Under the pieces are notes generated by a model, which was not told where the DNA came from, made no database searches, and was given only the letters and a program-made list of their open reading frames with translations. Both the position numbers and the translations under genes were made by a program. A stretch of DNA of 64,000 nucleotides. It comes from Combretum micranthum (taxonomy: Eukaryota; Streptophyta; Magnoliopsida; Myrtales; Combretaceae). The stretch is from contig JAMXBD010001196.1 in assembly GCA_024138025.1 (NCBI GenBank), forward strand, positions 372,001 to 436,000, given 5' to 3'. Of this stretch, positions 1-11,889 are shown in pieces. How positions within the stretch are numbered: position 1 is the stretch's first letter; every line of letters begins with the position of its first letter.

Positions 1-260
1 ACTCCCATAAACCATAAATCCAATAAATACATATATAAACAACACTTTTAACTTATTTCAACATCAATTTATTAATTATAAAAAGTAAACAACAAAGATA
101 ACAAAGAAATAACACTTATCTCCTTTAGGAACACATGTATTTTCTTTACACTTCAAGCTTATTTTTCCTTCTCTATTCTTTTTTTCTACCTTGATTCCTT
201 ATCAATTCTTGTTTTAATGGAGATTTGCGGGCTTGATTTTGAAGATAAAGGGAAAGAAAA

Positions 261-287
261 GAAGAAGAAGAAGAAGAAGAAGAAGAA
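261..287. repeat. GAA trinucleotide microsatellite
   Basis: Nine consecutive GAA units lie in a purine-rich stretch. Such tracts are common in plant intergenic DNA and untranslated leaders. No adjoining gene was found. Confidence 0.9.
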
Positions 288-332
288 ACCGATGGTATGA
301 AAGAGAAAAAGGGCAGCTGCATAATTGTAAGA

Positions 333-349
333 AGAGAGAGAGAGAGAGA
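333..349. repeat. AG dinucleotide microsatellite
   Basis: A pure AG run of about eight units sits 45 bases after the GAA tract, within the same purine-rich stretch. Confidence 0.85.
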
Positions 350-1081
350 AGGATAAAGGGAAAATTTTAAAGGATATTTATAAAATAGGGTATTAAGTTT
401 AAATCTTTCTGATAATCATCTTTAGTACCATAAATAATTTGAAAATAATTTGAGAACATATATATTAGAAATTTATGACTTGTTATAAAAACACATTTCA
501 AGAGCTTAAATGAAAATTTGATATTTAATTTGGATTCGAGTTTAAAACTGATATTTTTAAACAAGTATTCGATTTCAAAAATTATAAAGATTTAGTAATA
601 TGAAAGTTAACTAAAATTTGAAGGTTTAGAACTTTACTAAACATTTAAAAATATTTGTTTGGGAATCTAAGAATTTGAATTAGATATGAGAGGAGTTTAT
701 TCAAAAAAAGAATTTTATAAAATAAATTCAATAGATTGATTTACAAATCGATTTAAAGAAGGAATAAATATAAAGAAAAAGAATATTTAAAATCACCAAT
801 CTCCATTTAACCTATTTACTAATTTAATTATCTCAATTTGTATATTTTTTTCTATAATTCAATTCAACCATTTCTAATTAACTAGGTGAAAGTTTAGGGT
901 ATTTCAATGACATTGATATTTGTATCGGATACAATATTAAACAATGTTAACAACCTTTGCTCTCATTCTAGGCTTTTTTGTTGGTCAAAATGCTTGCTCA
1001 TTGTTTTAACATTTTTGTGGCCACATTAATCCATATTATTGTTGTTGTTTATAGTTGACATATGTTGTCTTAATGGGAGAT

Positions 1082-2120
1082 TGTTAGTTTAATTTTATTT
1101 TATTTGGACTAGCATAAGTCAACTATTAATTTAAGGATTTATAGAATGTTAAATTTTATTTTGTTGTTGGTAGAGCTGGACAAATGGGCTATGGCCTGCG
1201 GGCTAGCCCATTTAACCCACTTTAAAAACGGGTTAGGGCCAGCCTTTTTTAGCCCGTTTAAAAGTGAGTTAATTTTACCCAACCACCAACCCACTTTTAT
1301 AAAAATAAAATAAATAATTATAGGGTAAATATGTATTAATGAAGGTTATTCTTGAGATTTTTTATACTTGAGATTAAATTTATGTGTTAATTATAACAAA
1401 GAATGACAAATTGATGCACATGCACCATAAAATTTTATAAAATATATTATTATTGTTTTAAATGAAATATATTATCTAATAAGTTATTTTAGAAAACTTA
1501 TTTTTATATAAAAAGTAATTAAAATAATAATGAAATTAATCATTAATATATATAACCTTATAAAACTCTCTTTTTATTATTATATCTTATTTAATTAGTA
1601 TAAATAAGTTAAATGGGTCAACCTGGCCCATTTAACTCACAAAATATGTAAGTGAGTTAAAAGAGTCAAAAAATGGGCTGGCCCGTTTAACCCACGGGCT
1701 AAAGTGAATTGTGTTAGGGTCAGGCAATTTTGGCCAGTTTTTAAAATGGGCCAAAATTTTTTGACCCGTTTAACCCACGGGTCAAAGTAGGCCGGGTCAG
1801 GTTGGCCCGTTTAACCCACTTGCCACCTCTAGTTGTTGGGCAATTTTAAAACATATAAATCATATATTTTATTAGTTTTGTTTTATCATGTTACTAAGCA
1901 CTTAACCATATGGTGGATTAAATTATTTTTTGTGGGCTTTGTTACTAGATAGCCTAATAATGGATAGGGTTACCTATATTCACATAATATATAAGGAGAG
2001 ATCCCTGTTCTCAACCTACTAATGTGTTGTGTTTGTCCCATTAGAATACAACAAGAGCAAACACTATAGGCTAAGAGAGCATTAAAATTTTTGTGCTTTT
2101 GAAACATTGTTTATTATTCA
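1082..2120 (+). mobile_element. Possible old LTR (solo or truncated), Ty1/copia-like
   Basis: A purine tract, AATGGGAGA at 1072-1080, is followed by TGTTAG, the usual layout of a copia polypurine tract and LTR start. Downstream, at about 1985, there is a TATA-like ATATATAAGGAGAG. The segment is interrupted by the hAT-type element at 1171-1831. No matching second LTR, primer-binding site or target duplication was found, so the right end is a guess and the call is tentative. Confidence 0.3.
1171..1831. mobile_element. Non-autonomous hAT-type DNA transposon
   Basis: The 661-bp element starts TAGAGCTGGACAAATGGGC and ends with the partial inverse, TGCCACCTCTA. It is flanked by a perfect 8-bp direct repeat GTTGTTGG at 1163-1170 and 1832-1839, the target-duplication length of hAT transposases. 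Both ends are rich in repeated GGCCCGTTTAACCCAC-type subterminal motifs on both strands, around an AT-rich core without coding capacity. It must be mobilised by a transposase encoded elsewhere. Confidence 0.85.
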
Positions 2121-2410
2121 AGATTTATTATCAAGTATGTGCCAATATCTCATCTTTAAAGTTAACATGCTACAATGAGAGATTACATGTAATATTTCAA
2201 TTAGGTAAATAAATCAATTGTGTTATAATTTTTCAATATAAACATTTTCTTGATGCTCAATTCTACTTCTATTATTTAAATACAATTAATGTTAGGTGTA
2301 ATTTTTAGCAATAGGTAGTATTTTAAGATGAATGTCCCTAAATGATAGATGATAATTATATATTAACATATAAATGTCAATGAAATTAAATATGCCTTAT
2401 TATTAATATT

Positions 2411-2663
2411 TAGCATAAATACATATTCATATGTGGATGTCCTTTGGTTTCCCTTGACTTTTGGTTATCCATATCTTTCCACCTACCATATTAAATGTTG
2501 TAGCCTTTTTCCTACTTATAACTAATGATGTATATGCCCTATAAATTTTAGCTCTTCTATGAAATTGTAGGAATACCCTACTATTCTCCTTATATTCTTT
2601 TACTCTCTTGTAGTTGTTTTGTATTGTATGTATTTCTTATTTTTATATAATATGTTATTAGCA
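2411..2663 (+). repeat. 5' LTR of the copia element
   Basis: It shares long blocks with 7749-8480, for example TGGATGTCC-TTTGGTTT and TCTTTCCACCTACC, and a TATA-like TATAAAT at 2540-2546. It ends near TATGTTATTAGCA just before gag. The ends are approximate. Confidence 0.7.
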
Positions 2664-2692
2664 CGAGGCTCTAACAAGCAATCAATTTTAGT

Positions 2693-3680
2693 GTGAAGGT
2701 CAAAGCAATCAACTTCAGGCAAGTATCAAAATTTCATCTTATTAATTTCATCATGTCAGATCTTACCAGGCTTGAGTTTGTAGTGCCTGATATTAATAGA
2801 AAGAATTATCCATCATGGATATTAGATTCTAAAATCCATTTAGATGCTATAGATCTTGGAAATATTGTCAAACAAGAAATTGAGACTTCAATGCAAGATC
2901 GTGCAAAAGCAATGATTTTCTTTTCATCACTATCTTTATGAAGGGCTAAAAGTAGAGTATCTTACTATAAAACATCCACTCGTTCTTTTGAAAAATTTAA
3001 AGGAAATGTATAACCAACAAAAAACGGTATTTCTCCCTAGAACTCATTATGATTGAATGCATTTACATTTATAATATTTCAAAACTATGAGTGAATAATT
3101 CTACAATTTTTAGAATTAGTTCTCAGTTGAAACTTTGTGGAGAAAATGTACCGGTGAAGATATACTAGAGAAAACCTTCTCTACCTTGCATGCTTCAAAT
3201 GTGCTCCTATAGCAACAATATAGAGAGAAAGGTTTTAACAAATATTCTAAATTAATTTCATGCCTTTTGTGGCAAAATAAAACAATGAATTGTTAATGAA
3301 AAATCATGAGGCACGTCCTACCGTTTCTATTTCAATCACTAAAGTGAATGTTGTAGCTTGTAATAATTAAAATGTAAGGGGACTTGGTCGTGGTCGTGGT
3401 CGTGGTCGGTGCCATGGTCGAAATCGCAGTCGTGGATGTACTCATGGTCGTATTTATGGTTGTGGTCAAAATTATCATGGTGGCTATAATATTTCTAAAA
3501 ATAAAATTATCACCAAAAGTGGGATAGCAATAGTGCAAAACAAGATAAAGAAAAGGATGGACATAATTATAAAGATGTTGAAAGTAAATGTTATTTTTGT
3601 AATATGTCTAACCACTGGTCCTATACTTATCACATAGCTAAACATCTTATTAAGCGTTATCAAGCATAATTGGAGGAGAA
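2693..3680 (+). pseudogene. copia gag remnant
   Basis: The frame at 2693-2941 gives an amino-terminal segment with the motif NRKNYPSWILDSKIHLDA, typical of copia capsid proteins (DUF4219/UBN2 type). Shifted frames continue to an Arg/Gly-rich tract at about 3380-3480, made of repeated GGTCGT codons. A nucleocapsid zinc knuckle then begins CYFCNMSNHW at about 3593. The last cysteine of this CCHC knuckle is replaced by tyrosine. Gag packages the element RNA into virus-like particles; this copy is broken by several stops. Confidence 0.75.
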
Positions 3681-4088
3681 AGGAAAGAATTTAGAATCCA
3701 ATTGTGTTTTCTAAATGATGATCCTTTTGATATAACACATTTTGGATATGGCTTATTTCTTTTAATCGATAGAGAAGCAAAATTGATATCATGAAATTTT
3801 GCAAGTTGTATTATATTTGGTGCCAAGATCCTCTTCTATGTTAGTTATTTTAATGTAATGTTATTCTATTATCAATACAATAATAATGATATAGAGCTAA
3901 AATTGAATCTTAATCATGTTGATTTAATTATTTTAGTTAATGTATCATGTTAGTTTTTGTCTTGTTGCAAGTTACTACATTATTATCCACCATGTGATAA
4001 TTAGAGTTATCTAAATTCATGAATGTCTTATAGTATCATTATTCTTCTTAACCATTAATTATACATAATAGCTTCTTAAAAGAACAAT

Positions 4089-4108
4089 ATTATATATATA
4101 TATATATA
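4089..4108. repeat. AT dinucleotide microsatellite
   Basis: A run of about ten TA units inside the copia element, between the gag and integrase remnants. Confidence 0.85.
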
Positions 4109-4739
4109 GATTGAGCAAATTGAAAATAAATAAATAAATGGCAATGATCCAATTCTATATAACATATGTATGATATTTAGGGAGTTTGATCTTATGATTT
4201 AAGTGATATATTTACATGAAAAGTAAAAGTGTTGTTAAATATTTTAATGATATATTTGATTATGTTAAATTTGATTTTATTTTGACACAGATTTAATATA
4301 CAACGAGTCTTGCTTATTCTAATTACATGTAATTTCTTTTTTTTTTTTTTTTGGAACTTGGATAGAAAATGTATGGATACTTCTCCACTTTTAATTGGAT
4401 CAATGACAAATGAAGAAGATATAGTGTTGTGGATAATGGACCACTCATACTATTCTCAAAGATGCGAAGTATTTTTCATTTTTAAAAATGGGTGAAGCAA
4501 TTATTACTACAATATCTAGTAACATAAAATTAATTGAAGGCGCTTGAAGAGCCAATATATTATTACCAAGAGAAACAAAACTTGTCATAACAATGCATTG
4601 TTTTCTCTAAAGACTAATAGAAAGTTTCTAAGTTTTAAAGATATTTATTGAAGAGGGAAATCAATAATACCTCTATGTTATAAGTATTATTTTAAAGAAA
4701 AAGTATATACAAAAATTAATGTGATAGTAAACCAGAAGT

Positions 4740-5600
4740 TTACAAATTCAAATATTTTTACAATTTGGCATGATCGATTAGGTCATCAATGATGAGAAAA
4801 ATTATTGAAAATTCACATGGACATCCATTGAAAAACCAGAAGATTTTTCAGGATAATGCATTTTTCTATGCTACATTTTGTCAAGGAAAATTAATCATAA
4901 AACCATCACCAACTAAAGTTGGTATTTAACCACTTGCATTCTTAGAATGCATTCAAGGTGATATATGTGGACCTATTTATCCACCATGTCGACCATTTAG
5001 ATATTTTATGGTTTTAATAGATGCAGATGGTCACAAGTGTGTTTACTTTCATTATCCCGTAATCTAGCCTTTGCAAGGTTACTTGCTCAAATTATTTTAT
5101 TAGAATATAATTTTCATATCATCCAGTTAAGACCATTAATCTTTATAATATTGGTGAATTTACATCCCAAACTTTTTATGATTATTGTATGTCACTTAGG
5201 ATAAAAGTTGAACATCCTGTAGCATATGTTTGTACTCAAATAGTTTAATGGAATCTCTTATTAAACGTCTTCATGTAATAGCTAGACCATTACTTATGAA
5301 AGCCAAACTCCCTACTTTTATATGGGGATATACTATTTTACATGTAGTAGCACTTATATTTAATAGACCAACAAGTTATCATAAGTTTTCCCACTACAAT
5401 CACCTTTGGTCAAGAGCCAAATATTTCTCAAATATATGTTCCTATTAGTCTACCACAGCGTACCAAAATCGAAGAAAATTAGGAATTTATGTTGGATATG
5501 AATCTCCCTTAATAATTAAATATCTTGAGTCTTTAACAAGAGACATGTTTACAGCATGATTTGTAAATGGTCATATTGATGAGACAACATTTCCGTCATT
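4740..5600 (+). pseudogene. copia integrase remnant
   Basis: Fragments in different frames resemble the catalytic core and following region of copia integrase. One near 4970-5030 reads PFRYFMVLIDA, and the frame at 5230-5448 contains LIKRLHVIARPLLMKAKLP. The usual glycine and histidine signposts are partly lost, and stops interrupt every frame. Position upstream of reverse transcriptase fits Ty1/copia. It is non-functional. Confidence 0.7.
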
Positions 5601-6189
5601 AGGGGGAGAAAATAAAAATGTAGAAAAAGTGATATCATGGCATACTTCATCATTATCTCATCTTGACACAAAAACAAAGCATTGTGAACAAGAAGTTCAA
5701 AAGATAATCCATTTGCAAAATTAACAAATAAATTGTTAGATGCACTTGTTGATCTATAGCGAGTAACTAAATCACATATACATTTATTGGCACTTAATGT
5801 TCCAATTCATATTGATATCTCAAAAGGGCAATCTAATAATAAACGTCAAACACGCCTAAAACATGGAAGACCTCTTGGTTCTAAGGAAAAAAAATCCTCA
5901 AAAATGAAAAATAAATAATAAAGATAATTGTATCAAGGAAGAGGATACTAACATTAATAAACTTCCTGAAGAATTACAAGTATCTGATGTTGATAAAAAT
6001 GTAGAGATTTTGTTAAGTTATGTTAGTCCGGTTTTGCATTTAATGCGTCATAAGATATTATGAATATAGATCACGAGACACAATATGTTCAAGAATGCTG
6101 AAATAGAGATGATTGATAATGGAAGGATTCCATATAAGTAGAATTAAATTCTCTTGAAAATTGTAAAGTTTTCATACCAGTAGTTCCGG

Positions 6190-7480
6190 CTATAAGTGTG
6201 AAACCATTAGGATATAAATGGATATTTATGCAATGAAGCCACAAGATATAAAGCACGACTAGTTGCATAAGGCTTTTCTTAAAGACCTAGAATTGATTAT
6301 GGGGAAACATACTCTCCTGTGATGGATGAAATAACTTTTTTGATGTCTTATTAGTCTTACAATACATGAAAGACTTGATATGCGACTAATGGATGTGATC
6401 ACAGCTTACTTATATGGGTCACTTGATGATGATATTTATATGAAAATCCCTAAAGGATTTAAAATGCCAAAAGTATATAATGGGAGTTCTCAAGAAATTT
6501 ATTTAATTAAGTTACAAAAATCTTTGTACGTATTAAAACAGTTTGGATGCATGTGGTATAATTGTCTTATTGAATATTTGTTAAAAGAAGGTTATAAAAA
6601 TGATCCAATTTGTTCATGTGTTTTGATAAAGAGATATAGATCTAAATTTGCTATACTTGTTGTTTATGTGGATGATCTGAATATTGTTGGAACTCTTGAA
6701 GTGCTTCAAAGAGTAATAGAATACTTGAAAGGAGAATTTGAAATGAAAGGCCTTGGAAAGAAAAAATTATCTCTGTTTACAAATTCAATATTTAGAAAAT
6801 GGGATTTTTGTTTATCAATCAAATTGTGCAATAAAGGTCCTCGAACGATTTTATACGGACAAAGCACATCCATTTAGTAGTTGAATGGTCGTTCAATCAC
6901 TTGATGAAGAAATTATTGGTCTTCATGTATTATATCTTGGTGTAATATGTACACTAATGTATCTTATTGATAATATAAGGCCTGATATTACTTTTCTAGT
7001 TAATTTGTTAACAAGATATATCTCTTTACCAACTCGAAGACACTGGAATGGCATTAAGCATACACTGTGATATCTCCAAGGAACTACTGATTTGAGATTG
7101 TTTCACACAAATGAATTTATACCTCAACTAGTTATGCAAATGCAAAAATTTATCTGATCCACATGAGGCTCGATCACAAACAGGTTATTTATTTACATAT
7201 GAAAATACAGCTATATCTTGGCATTCTATAAAGCAAACAATAGCTTTTACTTCTTTAAGTCATGCTGAGATAATAGCAATTCATGAAGCAAATAGAGAAG
7301 GTATTTGGTTAAGATCTATAACCAAACATATTCGAGAAACATGTGGTCAATCTTCAAATAGTGAAATCCCAACAACAATTTATGAAGAAATGCAACGCAT
7401 TGCTCAATTAAAGGAATGATATATTAACGGAGACACAATTAAACACGTTTCACAAAATATTTTTCACACATGATCTTTAA
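6190..7480 (+). pseudogene. copia reverse transcriptase and RNase H remnant
   Basis: The frame at 6380-6877 has the copia reverse transcriptase signature DVITAYLYG, then the active-site block VVYVDDLNIVG at about residue 95, with both catalytic aspartates kept. The frame at 6885-7070 continues the thumb region (RPDITFLVN). A shifted segment at 7160-7340 shows RNase H features (ISWHSIKQ, SHAEIIAI). Upstream codons 6190-6380 contain several stops. The intact YVDD shows past ancestry only; the gene cannot make a full protein. Confidence 0.8.
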
Positions 7481-7748
7481 AAGAATGCGAAATCAATATT
7501 CAACAAATTCACTCATAATAATCTAGTCTAGTGGATTTATTCACTGGCATTACCTACGGCAACATTTAAGAATTGGTTCACAGTATTGTAATGTGTCGAT
7601 TTAAAGATTTCCAGTAATATTGTAATTAAGGGGAGTTTAGGACTATACTCTTTTTTCTTTAACCCAAGGTTTTGTCTCATTGGATTTTCCTTGGTAAGGT
7701 TTTTAATGAGGCATAGCTCTTTATAAAATGGACATGCAAGGGGGAGTA

Positions 7749-8480
7749 ATATAAATACATATTTAAATATGGATGTCCTTTTGGTTTCACTTGACTTTTG
7801 GCTATCCATGTCTTTTTAGGGGTAGGCAAATGGCATCGGCCCGCGAGTTAAATGGGCCAAAATTTCTAGGCCTGTGCCCGGCCCATTTTGGCCTGTAAGC
7901 TAAATAGGTCAACCTGTGAGCCAAATAAATTTGTATTTTTTTATTTTTGTTATATTTTTATGTTAGTTTATATAAAAATGAGAATATTTATATATTTTAG
8001 GGTCTTTATATATTAAAGATTAATTTTGTTACTATTTTGATTACTTATATTTGAAAACAAGTTTTTTAAATAATTTATTAGATAACATATTACGTTTGAA
8101 TCAATAAATATATACTTTAAAAAATGTTATAATGCTTGTGATGCATGTATCAATCTATTTTCTTTCAAAATATTGTAAAGAATACAAATATATTATAATA
8201 TTATTCTTATTCTTAAATTTTTCCTTCTTTTTTTTAACTCTTGGCTTGCAACAAGCCAAAAAAAATTGGCTACAGCCCAATTTTAAAGCAAGTAAACGGG
8301 TTAGTCCGTGGGCCACGACCCATATACCTGTTCTATGTCTTTCCACCTACCTTATTAAATATTGTAACCTTTCAACTACTTGTAACTAATGATGTATATG
8401 TCTATAAATAGAGACTCCCCAGTATTGTACAAGATATGAATACACTACTACTCTCCTCACATTGTTTTACTCTCTTTTAC
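7749..8480 (+). repeat. 3' LTR of the copia element, split by a hAT-type insertion
   Basis: The LTR sequence runs from 7749 to about 7815 and resumes at about 8335 after the nested element. It has a clear TATA box, TATAAATA at 8403-8410. It follows a polypurine tract at 7738-7746. Similarity to the 5' LTR fades after about 8480, so the end is uncertain. Confidence 0.7.
7816..8334. mobile_element. Non-autonomous hAT-type DNA transposon nested in the copia LTR
   Basis: The insert interrupts the LTR phrase shared with the 5' LTR (CCATGTCTTT/CCACCTACC). It is flanked by 8-bp ATGTCTTT at 7808-7815 and 8335-8342. It begins T-TAGGGGTAGGCAAATGG and ends CCTGTTCTA, with short inverted termini. Subterminal motifs such as GGCCCGCGAGTTAAATGGG resemble those of the element at 1171-1831, so the two probably belong to related families. 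It has no coding capacity. One extra T at the left junction leaves a 1-bp ambiguity. Confidence 0.8.
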
Positions 8481-8655
8481 TACGTCGTCCACCTACTATT
8501 TGAATCTAGTACTCACTATTATTGTTAATTCTACAAACTTGAGAGAACATTGTAGATATCCAATAATCTTAAGGATTGGATTATTAACAAAAATAAAAAG
8601 CATTTACCATAATTTTTTATAAAACATTCGTTTTCAAAGGAATATATACTAAACC

Positions 8656-8775
8656 AATACAGATATGATACTGATGAAAAACCAATAGTTTCACTCATAA
8701 ACTGATCAAACTGAACGATATGAAATCAATACCAATACAGATTTGATACAAATATAAATCTGACCATCTAAATAG
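8656..8775 (-). repeat. Dispersed repeat, inverted copy of the sequence flanking 13344/49045
   Basis: This segment contains ATAGTTTCACTCATAAACTG. Its reverse complement matches the sequence on both sides of the outer gypsy insertion: the left flank near 13308-13340 and the right flank near 49070-49130. It is therefore an uninterrupted copy of an older repeat into which that element jumped. The family is not recognised. Confidence 0.6.
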
Positions 8776-8908
8776 GCCTAGTCATCAAAGTTGTAAGTTA
8801 ATATATACAATTTCATGAGTTTACAATTTACAAGACTTTTTCTAATCATTACAACTATTAATTTTTTTAGGAATGGTGTATTGTCCACGTAAGTTTAGCT
8901 GTTGAATT

Positions 8909-9759
8909 TAGACATCGTCACGGTCCGGTTCGGGTCTAGAACCGGACCCGAACCGCCGGTTCCCGGTTCCAAAAGTGGTGGAACCAGAACCGGACCCGTG
9001 GGAGCCGGTCTGGTTCCCGGTCTTAGGAACGCCGGTTCTCACGGTTCGGTTCCGGTTTAGAGGAACCGGGAACCATGAAAAAAATAAAAAATCAATTAAA
9101 TTTACTTAATTTAACTAAGAAAAATACAAATAAATTTTAACTTGAAATAACATTGAGCCTAACAATAATTGTTCATGGCATTAGTTAAAAGAAATTTTAT
9201 AATTATGTATTTATTTATATACAATCACTTGCACTTTTTTAGTTGTTATATTAGCAATGTGACACTATAAAATATTCAAAGATATAAATAATTCTCAATA
9301 ATAAAAAATGAATCACACATTGTTAAGAAAGAAAGTCAACTTTGATTAGAAGTCTACATAAATTTAACAATATATGATTTCAAATGTAATTATTACTTAT
9401 GTTGTTAATAATAACACATTAAATATTGTGAATAGGAAATAATTTTTTCATTATTTATGCAAAAATAGTTTTAAATATTTATTTTATAATTACAATTTTT
9501 TATAATTTTCTTTTCTTTTTTTCCTACTTTTTTTTATAATTTAGATTGTGTAGAACCGCCGTTCTGCCGGTTCTTGAATCGACGGTTCCAAAACTGCCGG
9601 GTCATGCGGTTTTTTGGGATGAAACCGTAAAGACCCGTCAGAACAGACGGGTCCTTTACCGGTTCAGATCCGTCATTGCTGGGCCGATTCCCGGTTCAGG
9701 AACCGCCGGTGACGGGTCAGGTCGGTTCCCGGTTCGGAACCGACCCATGATGATGTCTA
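8909..9759. mobile_element. Non-autonomous hAT-type DNA transposon with GGTTCC-rich ends
   Basis: The 851-bp element starts TAGACATCGTCACGGTCCGG and ends with the partial inverse CATGATGATGTCTA. It has a perfect 8-bp target duplication GTTGAATT at 8901-8908 and 9760-9767. About 180 bp at the left end and 220 bp at the right are filled with repeated GGTTCC/GGAACC and CCGGTTC motifs on both strands, and the middle is AT-rich. Such subterminal motif arrays are typical transposase-binding regions. The frame at 9546-9764 is a by-product of this repeat. Confidence 0.88.
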
Positions 9760-9899
9760 GTTGAATTCTTTAAGTATTCAATTTTATATAATTTTACCAA
9801 TTCTATATACTTGATAGGGTTGTTTAAAATGATATTGTTTGTATTTTATAAAGAAATAAAAGCAAAGGAAAACAAGTTTTTGGCTTGGATTTAATATAG

Positions 9900-10110
9900 T
9901 GCTCATATTGTAGCTATTTCGCAAAGTAATGATTTCACCCAACATTTCGTTAGCCGTAAGCCAGCCGTGGCAATATGATCGGTCAGTGAAGATGTCGAAA
10001 TGGACTTTAAAGTCGTTCGATGCAAACATGTGAAGATTGACAAAATCTGAATTAATTGCTCAAGGGAAAAATAATACAGATTGTTGGCCAAACAGCCCAC
10101 CACATAAGTG
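9900..10110 (-). other. Moderately complex segment, possible gene fragment
   Basis: This stretch has a more even base composition than its surroundings. Minus-strand frames at 9784-10029 and 9903-10103 include CHGWLTANEMLGEIITLRNS, which looks protein-like but matches no family I can name. No splice sites, start context or neighbours support a gene. It may be an exon remnant or chance. Confidence 0.15.
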
Positions 10111-11889
10111 CTTCAGCTAAGTATTTAAATTTTTTTTAAGTCGGGCGCTGTGGACCATCTAGGGGAAGGAAAGTCCAATAATAATCATACCTCGTTTATC
10201 TTGGCGAATGTCAGATAAGTACAAATATTTTTTAAAATAATAATGATGATGTATAGTTTTTATAAAATTATTTATATATTATAATTTTATGTTATTTATA
10301 TATTGTTAAATACAAATCAATTAATGTGATATGTCAGTCTATGGAAACCTTTTTTCCTTTAGTACACGTATCTTTTATTAGTTAAATAATAACGATTCAA
10401 ATGATTGTTTCAAAGGTATTAATGAAAGGTACATGAGGAAACTGTTCACATATTTTTAGATTGATTGTACTTGTTATGAGAAGGACACAAATATATCAAA
10501 TACAAAAAGTTTCTTGTCTTTTATTGGAAAAATGATTTATCTCATTATCAATGAGGGATTTTACATATAGCTAGATAATTCTTCCAAATTGTGGATACTA
10601 ATTAATGAAGAATAATTTGGATCGGAGTCATTGCACTATCATCGGAAAGATCTAGATCACCATTTTTATCGATTAAACAAACTGTCGGAATATCCAAAGT
10701 CTTTTTCCCTTATAATTGTATATTATTTTTGCTTATCAGAGGCAATTACAAAATTAGGTAACCAATATATTTATATATATGTATAGTAAATCCTATTTAT
10801 TACAGCTTTCTATACGTACATATATGTGTACAGTAAATACTATTTATTGCAACTTTTAAGGAAAAGGGAATTAAATCCATATTAATCCACTAGAAAGAGT
10901 AATGTCTGTTTATTTGAAAGGAGTAGCTATTTATTCTATTTTTATTTTATGTAATTATTATTAATGTATTTAGTTAAGAGGAATGAAAATTTATAATAAA
11001 TTTTTATTAAATAGTAATTCATATAGCACATTCATGAATCTTCATTCAATGATTTATGTTTCAATTTTATCATTAATACTCCCATTTTGAAAATATCGTC
11101 TATGTAATTATCCTATTTCTATAACAAAGATAAGAAGTATTATACTTATTCCAATAATTACTTTTTTTATTTTTACACCAACTAAAAACTATAATAGTCA
11201 TTATAAACCAGAAATTGAATTCCCCTTAATTTTATGAGGCTTGTTCACTTCCCCATAATGTTGATACCATTATAACGGTGTTTAACACTAAAAAAATAAT
11301 TGCATACCATACTGTCTACTAAATAGCCTCGTTATATATTTAATTCTGCTTAAATTGAAGGACGAGAATATCTTGCGAGATGCAATAGTTTAGAGTAAGA
11401 TATTCTTGTTAAGTTTAGTCTAAGTTTCAAATTAAGCACTAACGTAGTTAGTTGATAAGACCTATCTGGTCTTTGTTCTCATCCAAATGACAAGAATCTA
11501 AGCCGAGAAGACAACGAGTCATGCAAGCAACTTATATTTTTGGTTTCATGTGGCAACAACTACATACAATTTTAGCGTTGTTCCGGCGAAGTGAACATGG
11601 TTGAGACTCCAAAACAATAGTTTGGAAGACTCCCTATTAGTTTTATGCAAAGATCAAATCCATAAAAATTATGATGCTTCAATAAGTAATGACTTCATTA
11701 GTAAGCAAGTGATCAAGTAGATCAAAATGCAAGATTATAAGATATTCCAAGCAAATAAGGATATTGTTTCACCTCTCAGGCGCACAATCTTGTCACTAAA
11801 AATTCTCCTAGATTGTCAGTCAACACCGTGGTAAATAGTATGGAACCAGAGCAAGTTTTTCAGATATACAAAACTTAGGATATAAATAA
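10111..11889. other. Intergenic DNA, no gene seen
   Basis: No coding region is supportable. A short imperfect direct repeat lies at 10781-10812 and 10829-10858. A segment at about 10900-11210, opening CTGTTTATTTGAAAGGAGTA and closing ATTATAAACCAG, could be an old inverted-repeat element, but its ends match weakly. Confidence 0.5.

Larger units (their letters stand above)
1..1070. other. AT-rich DNA without a recognisable gene
   Basis: No reading frame here resembles a known protein. The only structured parts are two short microsatellites (listed separately). The short minus-strand frame at 367-564 is low-complexity and has no recognisable domain. Nothing else can be supported. Confidence 0.6.
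2411..8480 (+). mobile_element. Decayed Ty1/copia retrotransposon
   Basis: Two LTR-like copies (about 2411-2663 and 7749-8480, the second enlarged by a nested hAT-type element) bracket remnants in the order gag, integrase, reverse transcriptase, RNase H. That order, with integrase before reverse transcriptase, is diagnostic of Ty1/copia. A purine tract, AAGGGGGAG at 7738-7746, precedes the 3' LTR. Many stops and frameshifts and well-diverged LTRs show an old, dead copy. The exact LTR ends are uncertain because the right end of the 3' copy no longer matches. Confidence 0.85.

Noticed and set aside
9546..9764. 72-residue frame at the right end of a hAT element
   Set aside because: It is produced by the GGTTCC/CCGGTTC subterminal repeats and runs into the target duplication.
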